A stretch of 64,000 bases of DNA, taken from positions 62,001 to 126,000 of the forward strand of contig NZ_WHUG01000015.1 of assembly GCF_009380215.1 (NCBI RefSeq), read 5' to 3'. This DNA comes from Rugamonas aquatica (lineage in GTDB: Bacteria > Pseudomonadota > Gammaproteobacteria > Burkholderiales > Burkholderiaceae_D). The notes below the pieces were generated by a model that was given only the letters and a program-made list of their open reading frames with translations, was not told the DNA's origin and did no database searches. Of this stretch, positions 35,645 through 43,883 are shown one piece after another. The position numbers and the translations under genes were made by a program. Each line of letters begins with the position of its first letter. Position 1 is the first letter of the stretch.

Positions 35645-36559
35645 ATGAAAACACGCTTCTGGAAGTATCTGGCGGTCTGCCTGATCGCCTTCGCCTCCCT
35701 GCCATCTCCCTCATGGGCTGCCGGCTACACGCAGACCAAGTACCCTATCGTGCTGGTGCACGGGCTGTTCGGCTTCGACAGCCTCGGCCCGGTCGACTAC
35801 TTCTACGGCATCGCCCCGGCGCTGCGCAGCGGCGGCGCCAATGTCTACGTGACTTCGGTGTCGGCCGCCAACAGCACCGAGGTGCGCGGCGAGCAGCTGC
35901 TGGTGCAGGTCAAGCAGATCCTGGCGGCCACCGGCGCGTCCAAGGTCAACCTGATCGGCCATAGCCACGGCGGCCCTACCGCGCGCTATGTGGCGTCGGT
36001 GCGGCCCGACCTGGTGGCTTCGGTCAGCAGCGTGGGTGGCGTCAACAAGGGTTCGAAGGTGGCCGATGTGCTGATCGGCGCCGTGCCTAACGTGACCTAC
36101 AGCCTGGCGAACGCGGTGTCAGGGCTGATCAGCTTCCTGTCGGGCAGCCCGACCTTGCCGCAGAACGCGCGCGCGGCGGCGGCATCGCTGAGCACCGCCG
36201 GCACGCTGGCCTTCAACAGCCGCCATCCCGAAGGCGTGCCGACGTCGGCCTGCGGCGAAGGCGACTACCAGGTGCGCGGCGTGTACTACTTCTCGTGGAG
36301 CGGCGCGCAGCCTTACACCAATCTGCTGGACGTCAGCGATCCGGTGCTGGCACTGACCGCGATCGCTTTCGAAGGCGCCAAGAACGATGGCCTGGTCAGC
36401 AGCTGCTCCAGCCACCTGGGCCGCGTGATCCGCGACGACTATGCGCTGAACCATCTGGACGAGGTCAATCAGCTGGTCGGCATCACCAACCTGTTCGAGA
36501 CCAGCCCTGTCACCATCTTCCGCCAGCAGGCCAATCGCCTGCAGGGACTGGGACTGTAA
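35645..36559 (+). CDS. Secreted triacylglycerol lipase (family I.1/I.2)
   Basis: This 304-residue lipase has a signal peptide cleaved near SWA-AG (residue 25). The mature part begins GYTQTKYPIVLVHGLFGF, with the oxyanion-hole HG. The lipase box GHSHGG places the nucleophile at Ser107. A likely Asp lies in KNDGLVSSCSSHLG and the His in LNHLDEVNQL. Two cysteines (TSACGEG and SSCSSH) match the single disulfide of Burkholderia and Pseudomonas lipases. It is normally exported by Sec and the type II system. The foldase gene follows at 10 nt. GGAG lies before the ATG. Confidence 0.94.
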   Translation: MKTRFWKYLAVCLIAFASLPSPSWAAGYTQTKYPIVLVHGLFGFDSLGPVDYFYGIAPALRSGGANVYVTSVSAANSTEVRGEQLLVQVKQILAATGASKVNLIGHSHGGPTARYVASVRPDLVASVSSVGGVNKGSKVADVLIGAVPNVTYSLANAVSGLISFLSGSPTLPQNARAAAASLSTAGTLAFNSRHPEGVPTSACGEGDYQVRGVYYFSWSGAQPYTNLLDVSDPVLALTAIAFEGAKNDGLVSSCSSHLGRVIRDDYALNHLDEVNQLVGITNLFETSPVTIFRQQANRLQGLGL

Positions 36560-36569
36560 GGAGCACACG

Positions 36570-37493
36570 ATGGACACGAACGCAAAACTGCTGCGCGTGG
36601 GCGCGCTGGCCGCAGTCGCCGGCATAGGCCTGTATCTCGCATTGATGCGCGGCGAGGCGCCGGCGGCGCAGGCCAAGCCCGCCGATCCCAACTACTTTGC
36701 GTTCGTGCCGTCGATGATCGGCACGCGGCCGGACGGTGACGTGCGGCAGACGGCGGCCGACAAGCTGACCGTCAACGCGGAACTGGCCTACCTGTTCGAC
36801 TACTATCTGGCGGGGCTGGGCGAGAAGCCGCTGGAGGCGATCCGCGCGGAGATAGGCCGCGAGCTGGATCGCCGCCTGAGCGCCGCGCCGGCGGCGGAGG
36901 CCAAGCGCTTGCTGGATGCTTATCTGGCCTACAAGCGCGCGCTGGTCGATGTGGAGCGCGGGGTGCCTGCCACGCCGGATCTGGCGCAGGGTGCGCGCCA
37001 GCGGCTGGAAGCCATGCAGCGCCTGCGCCGTTCCTACTTCAGCGATGCGGAAGCCGAAGGCCTGTTCAGCGCCAGCGACGCCTACGATCTGGATGCGGTG
37101 GCACGGCTGGAGATCAATGGAGACAAGCGTTTGAACGATGCGCAGCGCAAGGAGCGCATCGCGGCGCTCGATGCGCGGCTGCCGCAGCAAGTGCGCGATG
37201 AGCGCGACGCGCCGGCCCGCGTGTTGAAGCTGGAGGAAGCGGTGGCGAAGGCGCGCGAGCAAGGCCTGGGCGACAATGAAGTCTACCGCATGCGCGCGGC
37301 GGCGCTATCGCCCGAAGCCGCGGCCCGTCTTGCCGATGTCGATCGCGAGGAAGCCGACTGGCATCGCCGCATCGCCGCTTACCAGGCGCAGCGCCAGCAG
37401 CTGGCGGGCGCCTCCGATCCGGCGTCGCTGCAAAAACTGCGCGACTCCATCTTCTCGGCTGATGAGCAAAAACGCCTCGCGGCATACGAATAA
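36570..37493 (+). CDS. lifO: Lipase-specific foldase (lipase chaperone LifO)
   Basis: This 307-residue protein has an N-terminal membrane anchor (about 8-26) and an Ala/Pro-rich linker. A helical foldase domain then wraps its cognate lipase in the periplasm. The steric chaperone motif of the Lif family appears as LFDYYLAGLGE (residues about 74-84). The extended alpha-helical domain and the terminal mini-domain (ASLQKLRDSIFSADEQKRLAAYE) are present. It lies 10 nt after the lipase gene, the standard arrangement for secretion-competent folding. Confidence 0.93.
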   Translation: MDTNAKLLRVGALAAVAGIGLYLALMRGEAPAAQAKPADPNYFAFVPSMIGTRPDGDVRQTAADKLTVNAELAYLFDYYLAGLGEKPLEAIRAEIGRELDRRLSAAPAAEAKRLLDAYLAYKRALVDVERGVPATPDLAQGARQRLEAMQRLRRSYFSDAEAEGLFSASDAYDLDAVARLEINGDKRLNDAQRKERIAALDARLPQQVRDERDAPARVLKLEEAVAKAREQGLGDNEVYRMRAAALSPEAAARLADVDREEADWHRRIAAYQAQRQQLAGASDPASLQKLRDSIFSADEQKRLAAYE

Positions 37494-37511
37494 TGAGGAT
37501 GCGTCGATATA

Positions 37512-37679
37512 CTACGGAAAGCAACGGGCGATAAAATAGAACATCATTACCTCTAAGCTCAAAAGGCCGGATACTTTCCGCAGGACGATCCCATACTTCC
37601 GACGCGATTCAGCTGCTTGAACGTCTAAGTCTGCTCGTAGCGCTCTAACGTCGTCATGGGTATCAGAGTCTTTGCGCAT
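37512..37679 (-). CDS. Small hypothetical protein (55 residues) with near-perfect ribosome binding site
   Basis: I do not recognise it. The ATG at 37679 is preceded by AAGGGAGGTGATTT, whose GGAGGTGAT is an exact complement of the 16S rRNA tail. The protein has a charged N-terminal half (MRKDSDTHDDVRALRADLD) and a hydrophobic C-terminus (LLSLEVMMFYFIA) that could anchor it in the membrane. It lies between the foldase gene and the chemoreceptor gene in relatively AT-rich DNA. The ribosome site is the main evidence that it is real. Confidence 0.55.
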   Translation of the reverse strand: MRKDSDTHDDVRALRADLDVQAAESRRKYGIVLRKVSGLLSLEVMMFYFIARCFP

Positions 37680-37771
37680 AAAATCACCTCCCTTAATACA
37701 AACCGGTTTTGCGCTTCGATGACTCCATCTTAGGACTGGTGCTAGCGCATTGCAATGTCGTGATATCACGT

Positions 37772-37796
37772 AAAAAAAGGCAGCCCGAAGGCTGCC
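37772..37796 (-). terminator. Intrinsic terminator of the chemoreceptor gene
   Basis: On the minus strand GGCAGCC, a CTTCGG-like tetraloop turn and GGCTGCC (37779-37796) are followed by seven T residues (complement of 37772-37778). It lies about 40 nt after the stop of the chemoreceptor gene. Confidence 0.92.
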
Positions 37797-37835
37797 TCAC
37801 TGTGCTACTGCGCCAGATAGTGGCTTACTTTATTG

Positions 37836-39602
37836 TTAGAACTCTTCCCAGTCATCGGACGCCACGGCGGCCATCTGGCGCGCCGGTGCTTTGGCCGGAG
37901 CGGCTTTCACCGCAGGGCGCGCAACCGGAGGCGCTGCCACCGCAAAACGCTCACGCGCCGGCGCGGCCGCAACGCGGGTCTGCCGCGACGCCATCGCCTG
38001 CGGACGCGGCACCGATGCCTGATCCATCTTGAACACGCTGACCACTTCCGCCAAGCCCGCCGCCTGCTCCTGCAACGAAGCCGCAGCCGCCGCCGCTTCC
38101 TCCACCAGCGCGGCGTTCTGCTGCGTCACGGTGTCCATCTGCCCGACCGCCATATTGATCTGATCGATGCCCACGCTTTGCTCCTGCGTCGCCAGCGTAA
38201 TCTCGGCCATGATGTCGGTCACGCGCTGCACGCTGGTGACGATCTCGCTCATCGTCTCGCCCGCCTCCGCCACCAGCTTGCTGCCGGCGCCGACCTTGTC
38301 GACCGAATCGCCGATCAGTTCCTTGATTTCCTTGGCCGCCGCGGCCGAGCGATGCGCCAGCGTACGCACCTCGCCCGCGACCACCGCGAAACCGCGTCCC
38401 TGCTCGCCGGCGCGCGCCGCTTCCACCGCCGCATTCAGCGCCAGAATATTGGTCTGGAACGCGATGCCGTCGATCACGCTGATGATGTCGACGATCTTCG
38501 ACGACGAGGCATTGATCGACTCCATCGTATCGACCACGCGCGACACCACGTCGCCGCCGCGCACCGCCACGCCCGACGCCGATACCGCCAGCTGGTTGGC
38601 CTGCCGCGCATTGTCGGCGTTCTGCCGCACGGTCGACGTCAGTTCTTCCATCGACGACGCGGTCTCTTCCAGCGAGCTGGCCTGCTCTTCCGTGCGCGAA
38701 GACAGATCCAGATTGCCGGTGGCGATCTGCGACGACGCCGTGGCGATCGTCTCCGTGCCGCCGCGCACCTGGCCGACGATGCGTATCAGGCTGCCGTTCA
38801 TGTCCTTCAGCGCCTGCAGCAGCTGGCCGGTTTCCTCGGTGGTCTTGACCTCGATGCGGCTGGTCAGGTCGCCCGACGCCACCGTCTGCGCCACCTGCAC
38901 CGCCTCATTGATCGGCGTCGTGATCGCCGCCGTGATATAGGACGCGCAGCCAATCGCCACCAGGGCCGACAGCACCGCCGCGATCACCATCGCCCACTCG
39001 GCGCTCTTGACCGCCGCCGTGCCCTCTTCCACGCTGGTGTTGGAGATATCTTCGTTGAGCTTCTCGATCTTCATCAGCGTCGCCTCGGCCTTCTGGAACA
39101 GCGGCCGCGACAACTGATACTGGGCGTAGAAATCGACAAACAAATCCTTCTGCTTCTGCTCGTCCTTGTTGGCGGCCATGGCGCCGATGATGGAGCCGAG
39201 CTTGTCGTCGATCGTCTTCCACGCGGCCCATTCCGCCGTGAACTGCTTCCACATCACGGCCTCGTCGGCCGTCTGCGGCAGCGGCTCGTAGCGTTTCCAG
39301 CCGCGGTCGATGCCGGCCCAGGCTTTCTTGCGCAACTCCTGCGCTTCGGCGAATTTGTCCTGCGAGTGATAGTCGTTCTCGTAGACCGCCGTGTACAGCG
39401 TGGCCGACGCCACCGCCGTCTGGCCCTCGCTCATGGTCAGCAGACCCTGGATCGATGGCAGCCGCACGACGCCGATTTCTTCAACGGCGCCGCCAACCTT
39501 GACGATGCCGCGATAGCCGGCCGTGCCGACGATCGCCAATGCTACCATCATGATAGCGACCAGAACGGCGAGCTTCCACTTGATGAGTAAATTCTTGAAC
39601 AT
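37836..39602 (-). CDS. Methyl-accepting chemotaxis protein with C-terminal tether pentapeptide
   Basis: This 588-residue receptor has a first span at about 10-30 and a four-helix-bundle-like periplasmic domain (about 31-200, containing TLYTAVYENDYHSQDKFAEA). A second span lies at about 205-225, then HAMP and a long cytoplasmic signalling hairpin. The conserved tip IDGIAFQTNILALNAAVEAA is intact. The C-terminus, after an Ala/Pro-rich linker, ends DDWEEF. This matches the xWxxF pentapeptide that recruits CheR/CheB in high-abundance receptors. The ligand is unknown; the periplasmic part resembles four-helix Tar/Tsr-type sensors. Confidence 0.93.
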   Translation of the reverse strand: MFKNLLIKWKLAVLVAIMMVALAIVGTAGYRGIVKVGGAVEEIGVVRLPSIQGLLTMSEGQTAVASATLYTAVYENDYHSQDKFAEAQELRKKAWAGIDRGWKRYEPLPQTADEAVMWKQFTAEWAAWKTIDDKLGSIIGAMAANKDEQKQKDLFVDFYAQYQLSRPLFQKAEATLMKIEKLNEDISNTSVEEGTAAVKSAEWAMVIAAVLSALVAIGCASYITAAITTPINEAVQVAQTVASGDLTSRIEVKTTEETGQLLQALKDMNGSLIRIVGQVRGGTETIATASSQIATGNLDLSSRTEEQASSLEETASSMEELTSTVRQNADNARQANQLAVSASGVAVRGGDVVSRVVDTMESINASSSKIVDIISVIDGIAFQTNILALNAAVEAARAGEQGRGFAVVAGEVRTLAHRSAAAAKEIKELIGDSVDKVGAGSKLVAEAGETMSEIVTSVQRVTDIMAEITLATQEQSVGIDQINMAVGQMDTVTQQNAALVEEAAAAAASLQEQAAGLAEVVSVFKMDQASVPRPQAMASRQTRVAAAPARERFAVAAPPVARPAVKAAPAKAPARQMAAVASDDWEEF

Positions 39603-39770
39603 GCTGTACCTCGTGAAGTGGTTTAGTCTGCGTGAGTATTCGTGATATTTCCGTACATAACTAAATATGCTGCCCGGCTACCGCAGCGTCAATCACATTC
39701 GTGCAGTGTGTGGCTCAGCGCTCACAGTTGTAGGTTAAGCTTGCGGTTTTTACACTGAGAATCAGGACAC
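39603..39770. other. Divergent region chemoreceptor / DUF4337 gene
   Basis: 168 bp containing both promoters. I see no clear -35/-10 pair, no repeat and no gene. Confidence 0.35.
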
Positions 39771-40361
39771 ATGGAACCATTGGATATCGTCGACACGCAA
39801 AACGACGCGCCGGCCACCGGCAAGAAGCTGAACGCCACCGTCGCCATCACCGTCGCGCTGCTGGCCACCTTCATGGGCATCTGCAAGGTCAAGGACGACA
39901 ACATCAACCAGAGCATGCAGCAGGCGCAGGCCAACCGGGTCGACCACTGGGCCTTCTACCAGGCCCGCAACGTGCGCGAGGAGGTGGCCAAGTCGACCGT
40001 GGTGCAGCTGCGCCTGGCCGCAACGGGCAAGCCGGCCGCCGAGCAGGCTGCGTATCGGGAAGCGATACAGCAGTATGAAAAGATCGCGCAAGACCAGGCC
40101 GGCAAGAAGGCCGACGCCAAGGCCCAGGCCGAGCAGGACCAGAAGACCTACGACGCCGCCAATTTCAAGGACGACCAGTTCGATCTGTCCGACGCGCTGC
40201 TGGCGATCGCCATCTCGCTGCTGGCCATCACCGCGCTGACGCAGCTGTGGGCGCTGTACTTCACGGCGCTGGTGCCGACGGCGTTCGGCGTGCTGATGGG
40301 ATTGTCGGGCCTGGCCGGCTGGGGCCTGCACCCGGACGCGCTGATCGCACTGCTGTCCTGA
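39771..40361 (+). CDS. DUF4337-family membrane protein
   Basis: This 196-residue protein has one N-terminal span (about 20-38, VAITVALLATFMGICKVK). A charged, coiled-coil-like middle (about 50-130, rich in Ala, Gln, Lys and Asp) follows, and then two C-terminal spans (about 142-190). The NINQSMQQAQANRVDHWAFYQARNVRE segment is typical of DUF4337. Function is unknown. It stands alone between the chemoreceptor and diguanylate cyclase genes. Confidence 0.82.
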   Translation: MEPLDIVDTQNDAPATGKKLNATVAITVALLATFMGICKVKDDNINQSMQQAQANRVDHWAFYQARNVREEVAKSTVVQLRLAATGKPAAEQAAYREAIQQYEKIAQDQAGKKADAKAQAEQDQKTYDAANFKDDQFDLSDALLAIAISLLAITALTQLWALYFTALVPTAFGVLMGLSGLAGWGLHPDALIALLS

Positions 40362-40396
40362 CGCGGCCCGCCGCTCGCTGACCGCCCGGCCGCCGA

Positions 40397-41530
40397 TCAG
40401 CCGCCGATGACGCGGTTGCGGCCGGCGCGCTTGGCTTCATACATGGCGGCGTCGCCGGCGGAGATCAGGCGTATCAGGTCGTAGCCGTGCTCGTCGGACG
40501 ACACCACGCCGACGCTGGCCGTGTAGCGCACCGACAGCGCATCGATTTCCACCAGCTCCAGCTCGATGCGCGCACGCAGGCGTTCGGCGACCTTGATCGC
40601 CGCATCGCGGTTCAAGCCGTCCAGCACCAGCACGAACTCCTCGCCGCCGAAGCGCGCCAGCAGATCGTAGGGCCGCAACTCCAGCCTCAGGATGCGCGCC
40701 ATGTGGCGCAGCACCTCGTCGCCGACCGGATGGCCGTAGGTATCGTTGATGTTCTTGAAGAAGTCGACATCGATCATGATGACGGCCAGGCTGCGCCGCC
40801 CGCGCTGCGCCCGCAGGCCGACGCGCTTACCCTGGATCTCCAGGCCGGCCCGGTTCAGCGCGCCGGTCAGCGCATCGAGCGTCGACAGCTTGCGCAAGCG
40901 TTCCGCATAGCGCCACATCACCATCAGGATCAGGCCGAAGGCGATGCAGACCTGGGCCAGCGGGATCGCCAGCATGCTGGCCCCCATCACCAGCGAGCCC
41001 GGCACGTCGGCCGGATCGCTGTGGAACACCATGTTCATGCCGCGCGCGAACAGCGCCATGCCCAGCACGGTGAACCCGGCCACGCTGATGACGATGCCGC
41101 GCCAGCCGCCGTGGCGCGCCAGCGTGGCCGCGCACAGCCAGTTCAGCAGTGCGAAATAAAAGCCGCTGTAGCACAGCCGCGCGCGCAGGCTGGGCACGAC
41201 CAGCGTGAAGTAGGCGGGGATCAGCAGCGCCACCACCGTCACTACGACCACTTCGCGCCAGCGCGGTATTTCGGAGCAGTAGACGCGCAGGCCGCGTTGC
41301 ACCAGGCCGATGCCGAGGGCGATCACGCCGTAGCCGATGATGGTGTTGAGGATGTCCGGGACGCCGTACATATTGGTCATCGCCAGCCCGAGCGACACCA
41401 CCAGATTGCCCGCGGCCCACCAGCGCTGCTCGGCAGGGCTGCCGGTGTAGCACGCGGAAGCAACCAGCAGCGCCGTCGTCAACAGCGTGATGCAGACCTG
41501 AACCAGTAATAGAGTGTCGAGATTGAGCAC
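40397..41530 (-). CDS. Membrane diguanylate cyclase (GGDEF)
   Basis: This protein of about 377 residues makes cyclic di-GMP from GTP. Its N-terminal half (about 1-215) holds six to seven predicted spans of unknown sensing function. The C-terminal GGDEF domain has an intact active site, GGEEF, with an RxxD inhibitory I-site (RPYD) five residues before it. DVDFFKNINDTYGHPVGDEVL and a KRAGRNRV end are also present. I chose the GTG at 41530 because the sequence matches no further upstream and AGGA precedes it. The open frame begins at 41608. Confidence 0.9.
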   Translation of the reverse strand: MLNLDTLLLVQVCITLLTTALLVASACYTGSPAEQRWWAAGNLVVSLGLAMTNMYGVPDILNTIIGYGVIALGIGLVQRGLRVYCSEIPRWREVVVVTVVALLIPAYFTLVVPSLRARLCYSGFYFALLNWLCAATLARHGGWRGIVISVAGFTVLGMALFARGMNMVFHSDPADVPGSLVMGASMLAIPLAQVCIAFGLILMVMWRYAERLRKLSTLDALTGALNRAGLEIQGKRVGLRAQRGRRSLAVIMIDVDFFKNINDTYGHPVGDEVLRHMARILRLELRPYDLLARFGGEEFVLVLDGLNRDAAIKVAERLRARIELELVEIDALSVRYTASVGVVSSDEHGYDLIRLISAGDAAMYEAKRAGRNRVIGG

Positions 41531-41606
41531 GCCGGATTCCGTCCTGAGGATGCCCCAATGTATCTCAGCCCACGGCCAGTGGCAATCGTCCATGCAAGAA
41601 AGAAAC

Positions 41607-41634
41607 AAAAAAAGCTGCCGAGGCAGCTTTTTTT
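41607..41634 (-). terminator. Intrinsic terminator downstream of the PEP-CTERM gene
   Basis: AAAAAAAGCTGCC (41607-41619) pairs with GGCAGCTTTTTTT (41622-41634) around a two-base loop. On the minus strand a T-tract follows the stem. It lies about 18 nt after the stop of the PEP-CTERM gene. Confidence 0.9.
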
Positions 41635-41651
41635 AACGACGCAGCACCAAA

Positions 41652-42632
41652 TCAGACGGCGCGGCGGCGACGTGCGACCACGCCCATCAGTGCCAGGCCG
41701 CCCAGCAGCATGGCATAGGTTTCCGGCTCAGGAACCGGCGTAGCGACGTAGCCCTTGAAAGGCTCGTAGCCGATCTCGACCGCGCTAACGATGGACTTGG
41801 CGACGATGCTGCCTTCCAGGTGGCCGGCGCCCGACAGCACGGCGTTGTTGGCCAGTACCGAACCCCAGACGAAGGTGTTGACCTGGACCACGTTGGCGTC
41901 GTTCAGGTTGAACAGCACGTTGGCGCGCAGCTTCTCCAGCAGGCCATCCTGGCCGCCGCCGAACACCACGTCGCCGCTGCCGGTGACGTTGATGACCACG
42001 GTGGCGCCGTCTTTCACGTTGCTCAGCGACAGATTTTTCAGGTTGCGCGTGTTGACGTTGAACACCTGCAGGCTGGAGCTGTTGTTGCCAATCAGCTCGA
42101 TGCCGCCGTTGGCGAAGTTGACGGTGCCATTGCCGGCCTGGCTGTTCAACGTGCTCGACAGGCCGGTCAGCTGGGTCTTGGCCGCGCTGAAGTCGGTGTA
42201 GCCGGCGATGTTGGCCTTGCTCAGGTTCAGGTAGGACGACGAGGTGTTGGTGCCGCCGTAGACGCCGTAGCCGTTGTAGTTCTTGGTGTACTCGGTGATC
42301 GGGCCGATCGAGGCGTTGGTGTTCACGTTGGTCAGCGGCGCGGCGTAGATGTCGCCACCGCTCAGCTTGACGTTGCCGCCGACCACCACGCTCGGCGCGG
42401 TCACGCCGAACGGGGTGCGGTAGCCGATCGAGGCGCCCGAGGTCGTCAGGTTGCCGCCGACGGCCAGGCGGCCTTCGACGTCGGTGAAGTTACTGGCGTT
42501 GCCGTAGAAATAGCCGCTGTAGCCCGAAGCCAGGCCCAGGTCGAAACTCGGCGCTGCGGCCTGGGCGCTGCACGCGGCAGCGACGCCCAGCACCAGCGGC
42601 AAAATGCGGTGCATCAGAGTGGAAATAGTCAT
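41652..42632 (-). CDS. Choice-of-anchor A family PEP-CTERM secreted protein
   Basis: This protein of about 326 residues has a signal peptide (MHRILPLVLGVAAACSAQAAA). A choice-of-anchor-A domain follows (FDLGLASGYSGYFYGNASNFTDVEGRLAVGGN and an asparagine-rich beta region). The C-terminal sorting signal is VPEPETYAMLLGGLALMGVVARRRR. PEP-CTERM proteins are processed by an exosortase and are often tied to exopolysaccharide and biofilm matrix. I chose ATG 42632; ATG 42614 is also possible. The upstream region is unusually AT-rich for this genome. Confidence 0.9.
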   Translation of the reverse strand: MTISTLMHRILPLVLGVAAACSAQAAAPSFDLGLASGYSGYFYGNASNFTDVEGRLAVGGNLTTSGASIGYRTPFGVTAPSVVVGGNVKLSGGDIYAAPLTNVNTNASIGPITEYTKNYNGYGVYGGTNTSSSYLNLSKANIAGYTDFSAAKTQLTGLSSTLNSQAGNGTVNFANGGIELIGNNSSSLQVFNVNTRNLKNLSLSNVKDGATVVINVTGSGDVVFGGGQDGLLEKLRANVLFNLNDANVVQVNTFVWGSVLANNAVLSGAGHLEGSIVAKSIVSAVEIGYEPFKGYVATPVPEPETYAMLLGGLALMGVVARRRRAV

Positions 42633-42843
42633 GGTATGTAATTGGTATGTTCGTTGAGAAACAGGGGAAACCCACAAGCAAGGGCTGAATTATATCTCAA
42701 TAACAACATCAATAACATTCTTGATAAGAAAAATATTTTATTCATATGACCAATACAATACCAATAATATGCCAGGCGTGATGAATGTAGATCGGTTAAA
42801 GTGATGCTTATAGCAATCCACCCAGCAATCCACCGACGAGACC
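42633..42843 (-). promoter_or_regulatory. AT-rich promoter region of the PEP-CTERM gene
   Basis: This 211-bp gap is markedly AT-rich. A minus-strand TATAAT (42694-42689) is a likely -10 box for the PEP-CTERM gene. A direct repeat TGGTATGT occurs twice just before the ATG (about 42632-42650). The divergent 5'-nucleotidase gene starts at 42844. I see no TGGCAC/TTGC sigma-54 site. Confidence 0.45.
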
Positions 42844-43782
42844 ATGGCCTACCCTATCGAGCACAAACTGGTGATCGGCATCGCTTCCAGCGCGCTGTTT
42901 GACCTGACCGAATCGCACAAGATCTACCTGGAGGGCGGCGCCGAGGAGTACCGCAAGTACCAGGAGCAGCATATCGACGTCATCCTGGGCAAGGGCGTGG
43001 CCTTCCCCTTCATCCGCCGCTTCCTCGGCATCAACAAGCATTACGCGCAATCGGCGCCGGTCGAAGTGGTGCTGTTGTCGCGCAATTCGCCCGAGACCGG
43101 GCTGCGGGTGATGAACTCCATCGCCCATTACGGGCTGGACATCTCGCGCGCCTGCTTCGTCACCGGCAAATCGCCGTACACCTACCTGCCGGCCTTCAAT
43201 ACCTCTCTGTTCCTGAGCGCCAACGAAGAGGACGTCCGCAACGCCCTGGCGGCCCAATATCCGGCCGGTTTGGTGCTGCCGTCGCGCATCGAGGACGATG
43301 ACGACGACGAATTGCGGGTCGCTTTCGACTTCGACGGCGTGATCGCCGACGACGAATCGGAAACCGTCTTCAAGCGCAACAACGACGTCGACGAGTTCCA
43401 CGCGCACGAGCGCGAGCGGGTCGCCATCCCCCACCAGCCCGGCCCGCTGGCCGACCTGTTCCAGAAATTGTCGCTGATGCAGCGGCTGGAAGAGCGCGCC
43501 CAGCGCCGCGATCCCTCGTACAAGCGCATCCTGCGCATCGCCATCATCACCGCCCGCAGCGCGCCGTCGCACGAGCGCGTCGTCACCACGCTGAAGAGCT
43601 GGGGCGTGTCCGCCAACGAAACATTTTTCCTGGGCGGCATGGAAAAAGCCCGGGTGCTGGGCATCTTCAAGCCGCACATCTTCTTCGACGACCAGCTCAG
43701 CCACCTGAAGTCGGCCGGCGGCAACATACCGATGGTCCATGTGCCCTTCGGCATAGCGAACCGGCCGCCCAAGCCGGCGTGA
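42844..43782 (+). CDS. Cytosolic 5'-nucleotidase (cN-I-like family)
   Basis: This 312-residue protein matches the bacterial 5'-nucleotidase family related to vertebrate cN-I, in which nucleoside monophosphates are dephosphorylated. It begins YPIEHKLVIGIASSALFDL and has a HAD-like Asp motif FDFDGVIADDESE (about residues 160-172) and FFLGGMEKARVLGIFKPHIFFDDQ near the C-terminus. It has no signal peptide and is cytoplasmic. Substrate preference cannot be read from sequence. It is followed by mfd after about 100 nt. Confidence 0.8.
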   Translation: MAYPIEHKLVIGIASSALFDLTESHKIYLEGGAEEYRKYQEQHIDVILGKGVAFPFIRRFLGINKHYAQSAPVEVVLLSRNSPETGLRVMNSIAHYGLDISRACFVTGKSPYTYLPAFNTSLFLSANEEDVRNALAAQYPAGLVLPSRIEDDDDDELRVAFDFDGVIADDESETVFKRNNDVDEFHAHERERVAIPHQPGPLADLFQKLSLMQRLEERAQRRDPSYKRILRIAIITARSAPSHERVVTTLKSWGVSANETFFLGGMEKARVLGIFKPHIFFDDQLSHLKSAGGNIPMVHVPFGIANRPPKPA

Positions 43783-43883
43783 GCGGGGTTGAGTTGACCT
43801 CGGCGGGAGGACGGGGCTTCGTCTATAATGTCGGCAGCGGCATTGCCCCTCCGGCGGTGCATTGAGGTCTCCTTAACCGTTGA

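Noticed and set aside
37833..39590. A 585-codon plus-strand frame opposite the chemoreceptor
   Set aside because: It is a shadow of the chemoreceptor gene; its protein is Arg/His-rich without domains.
43794..43829. TTGACC and TATAAT upstream of mfd as a promoter pair
   Set aside because: The two hexamers are 24 bp apart, outside the normal 15-19 bp window. Only the -10 is credible.
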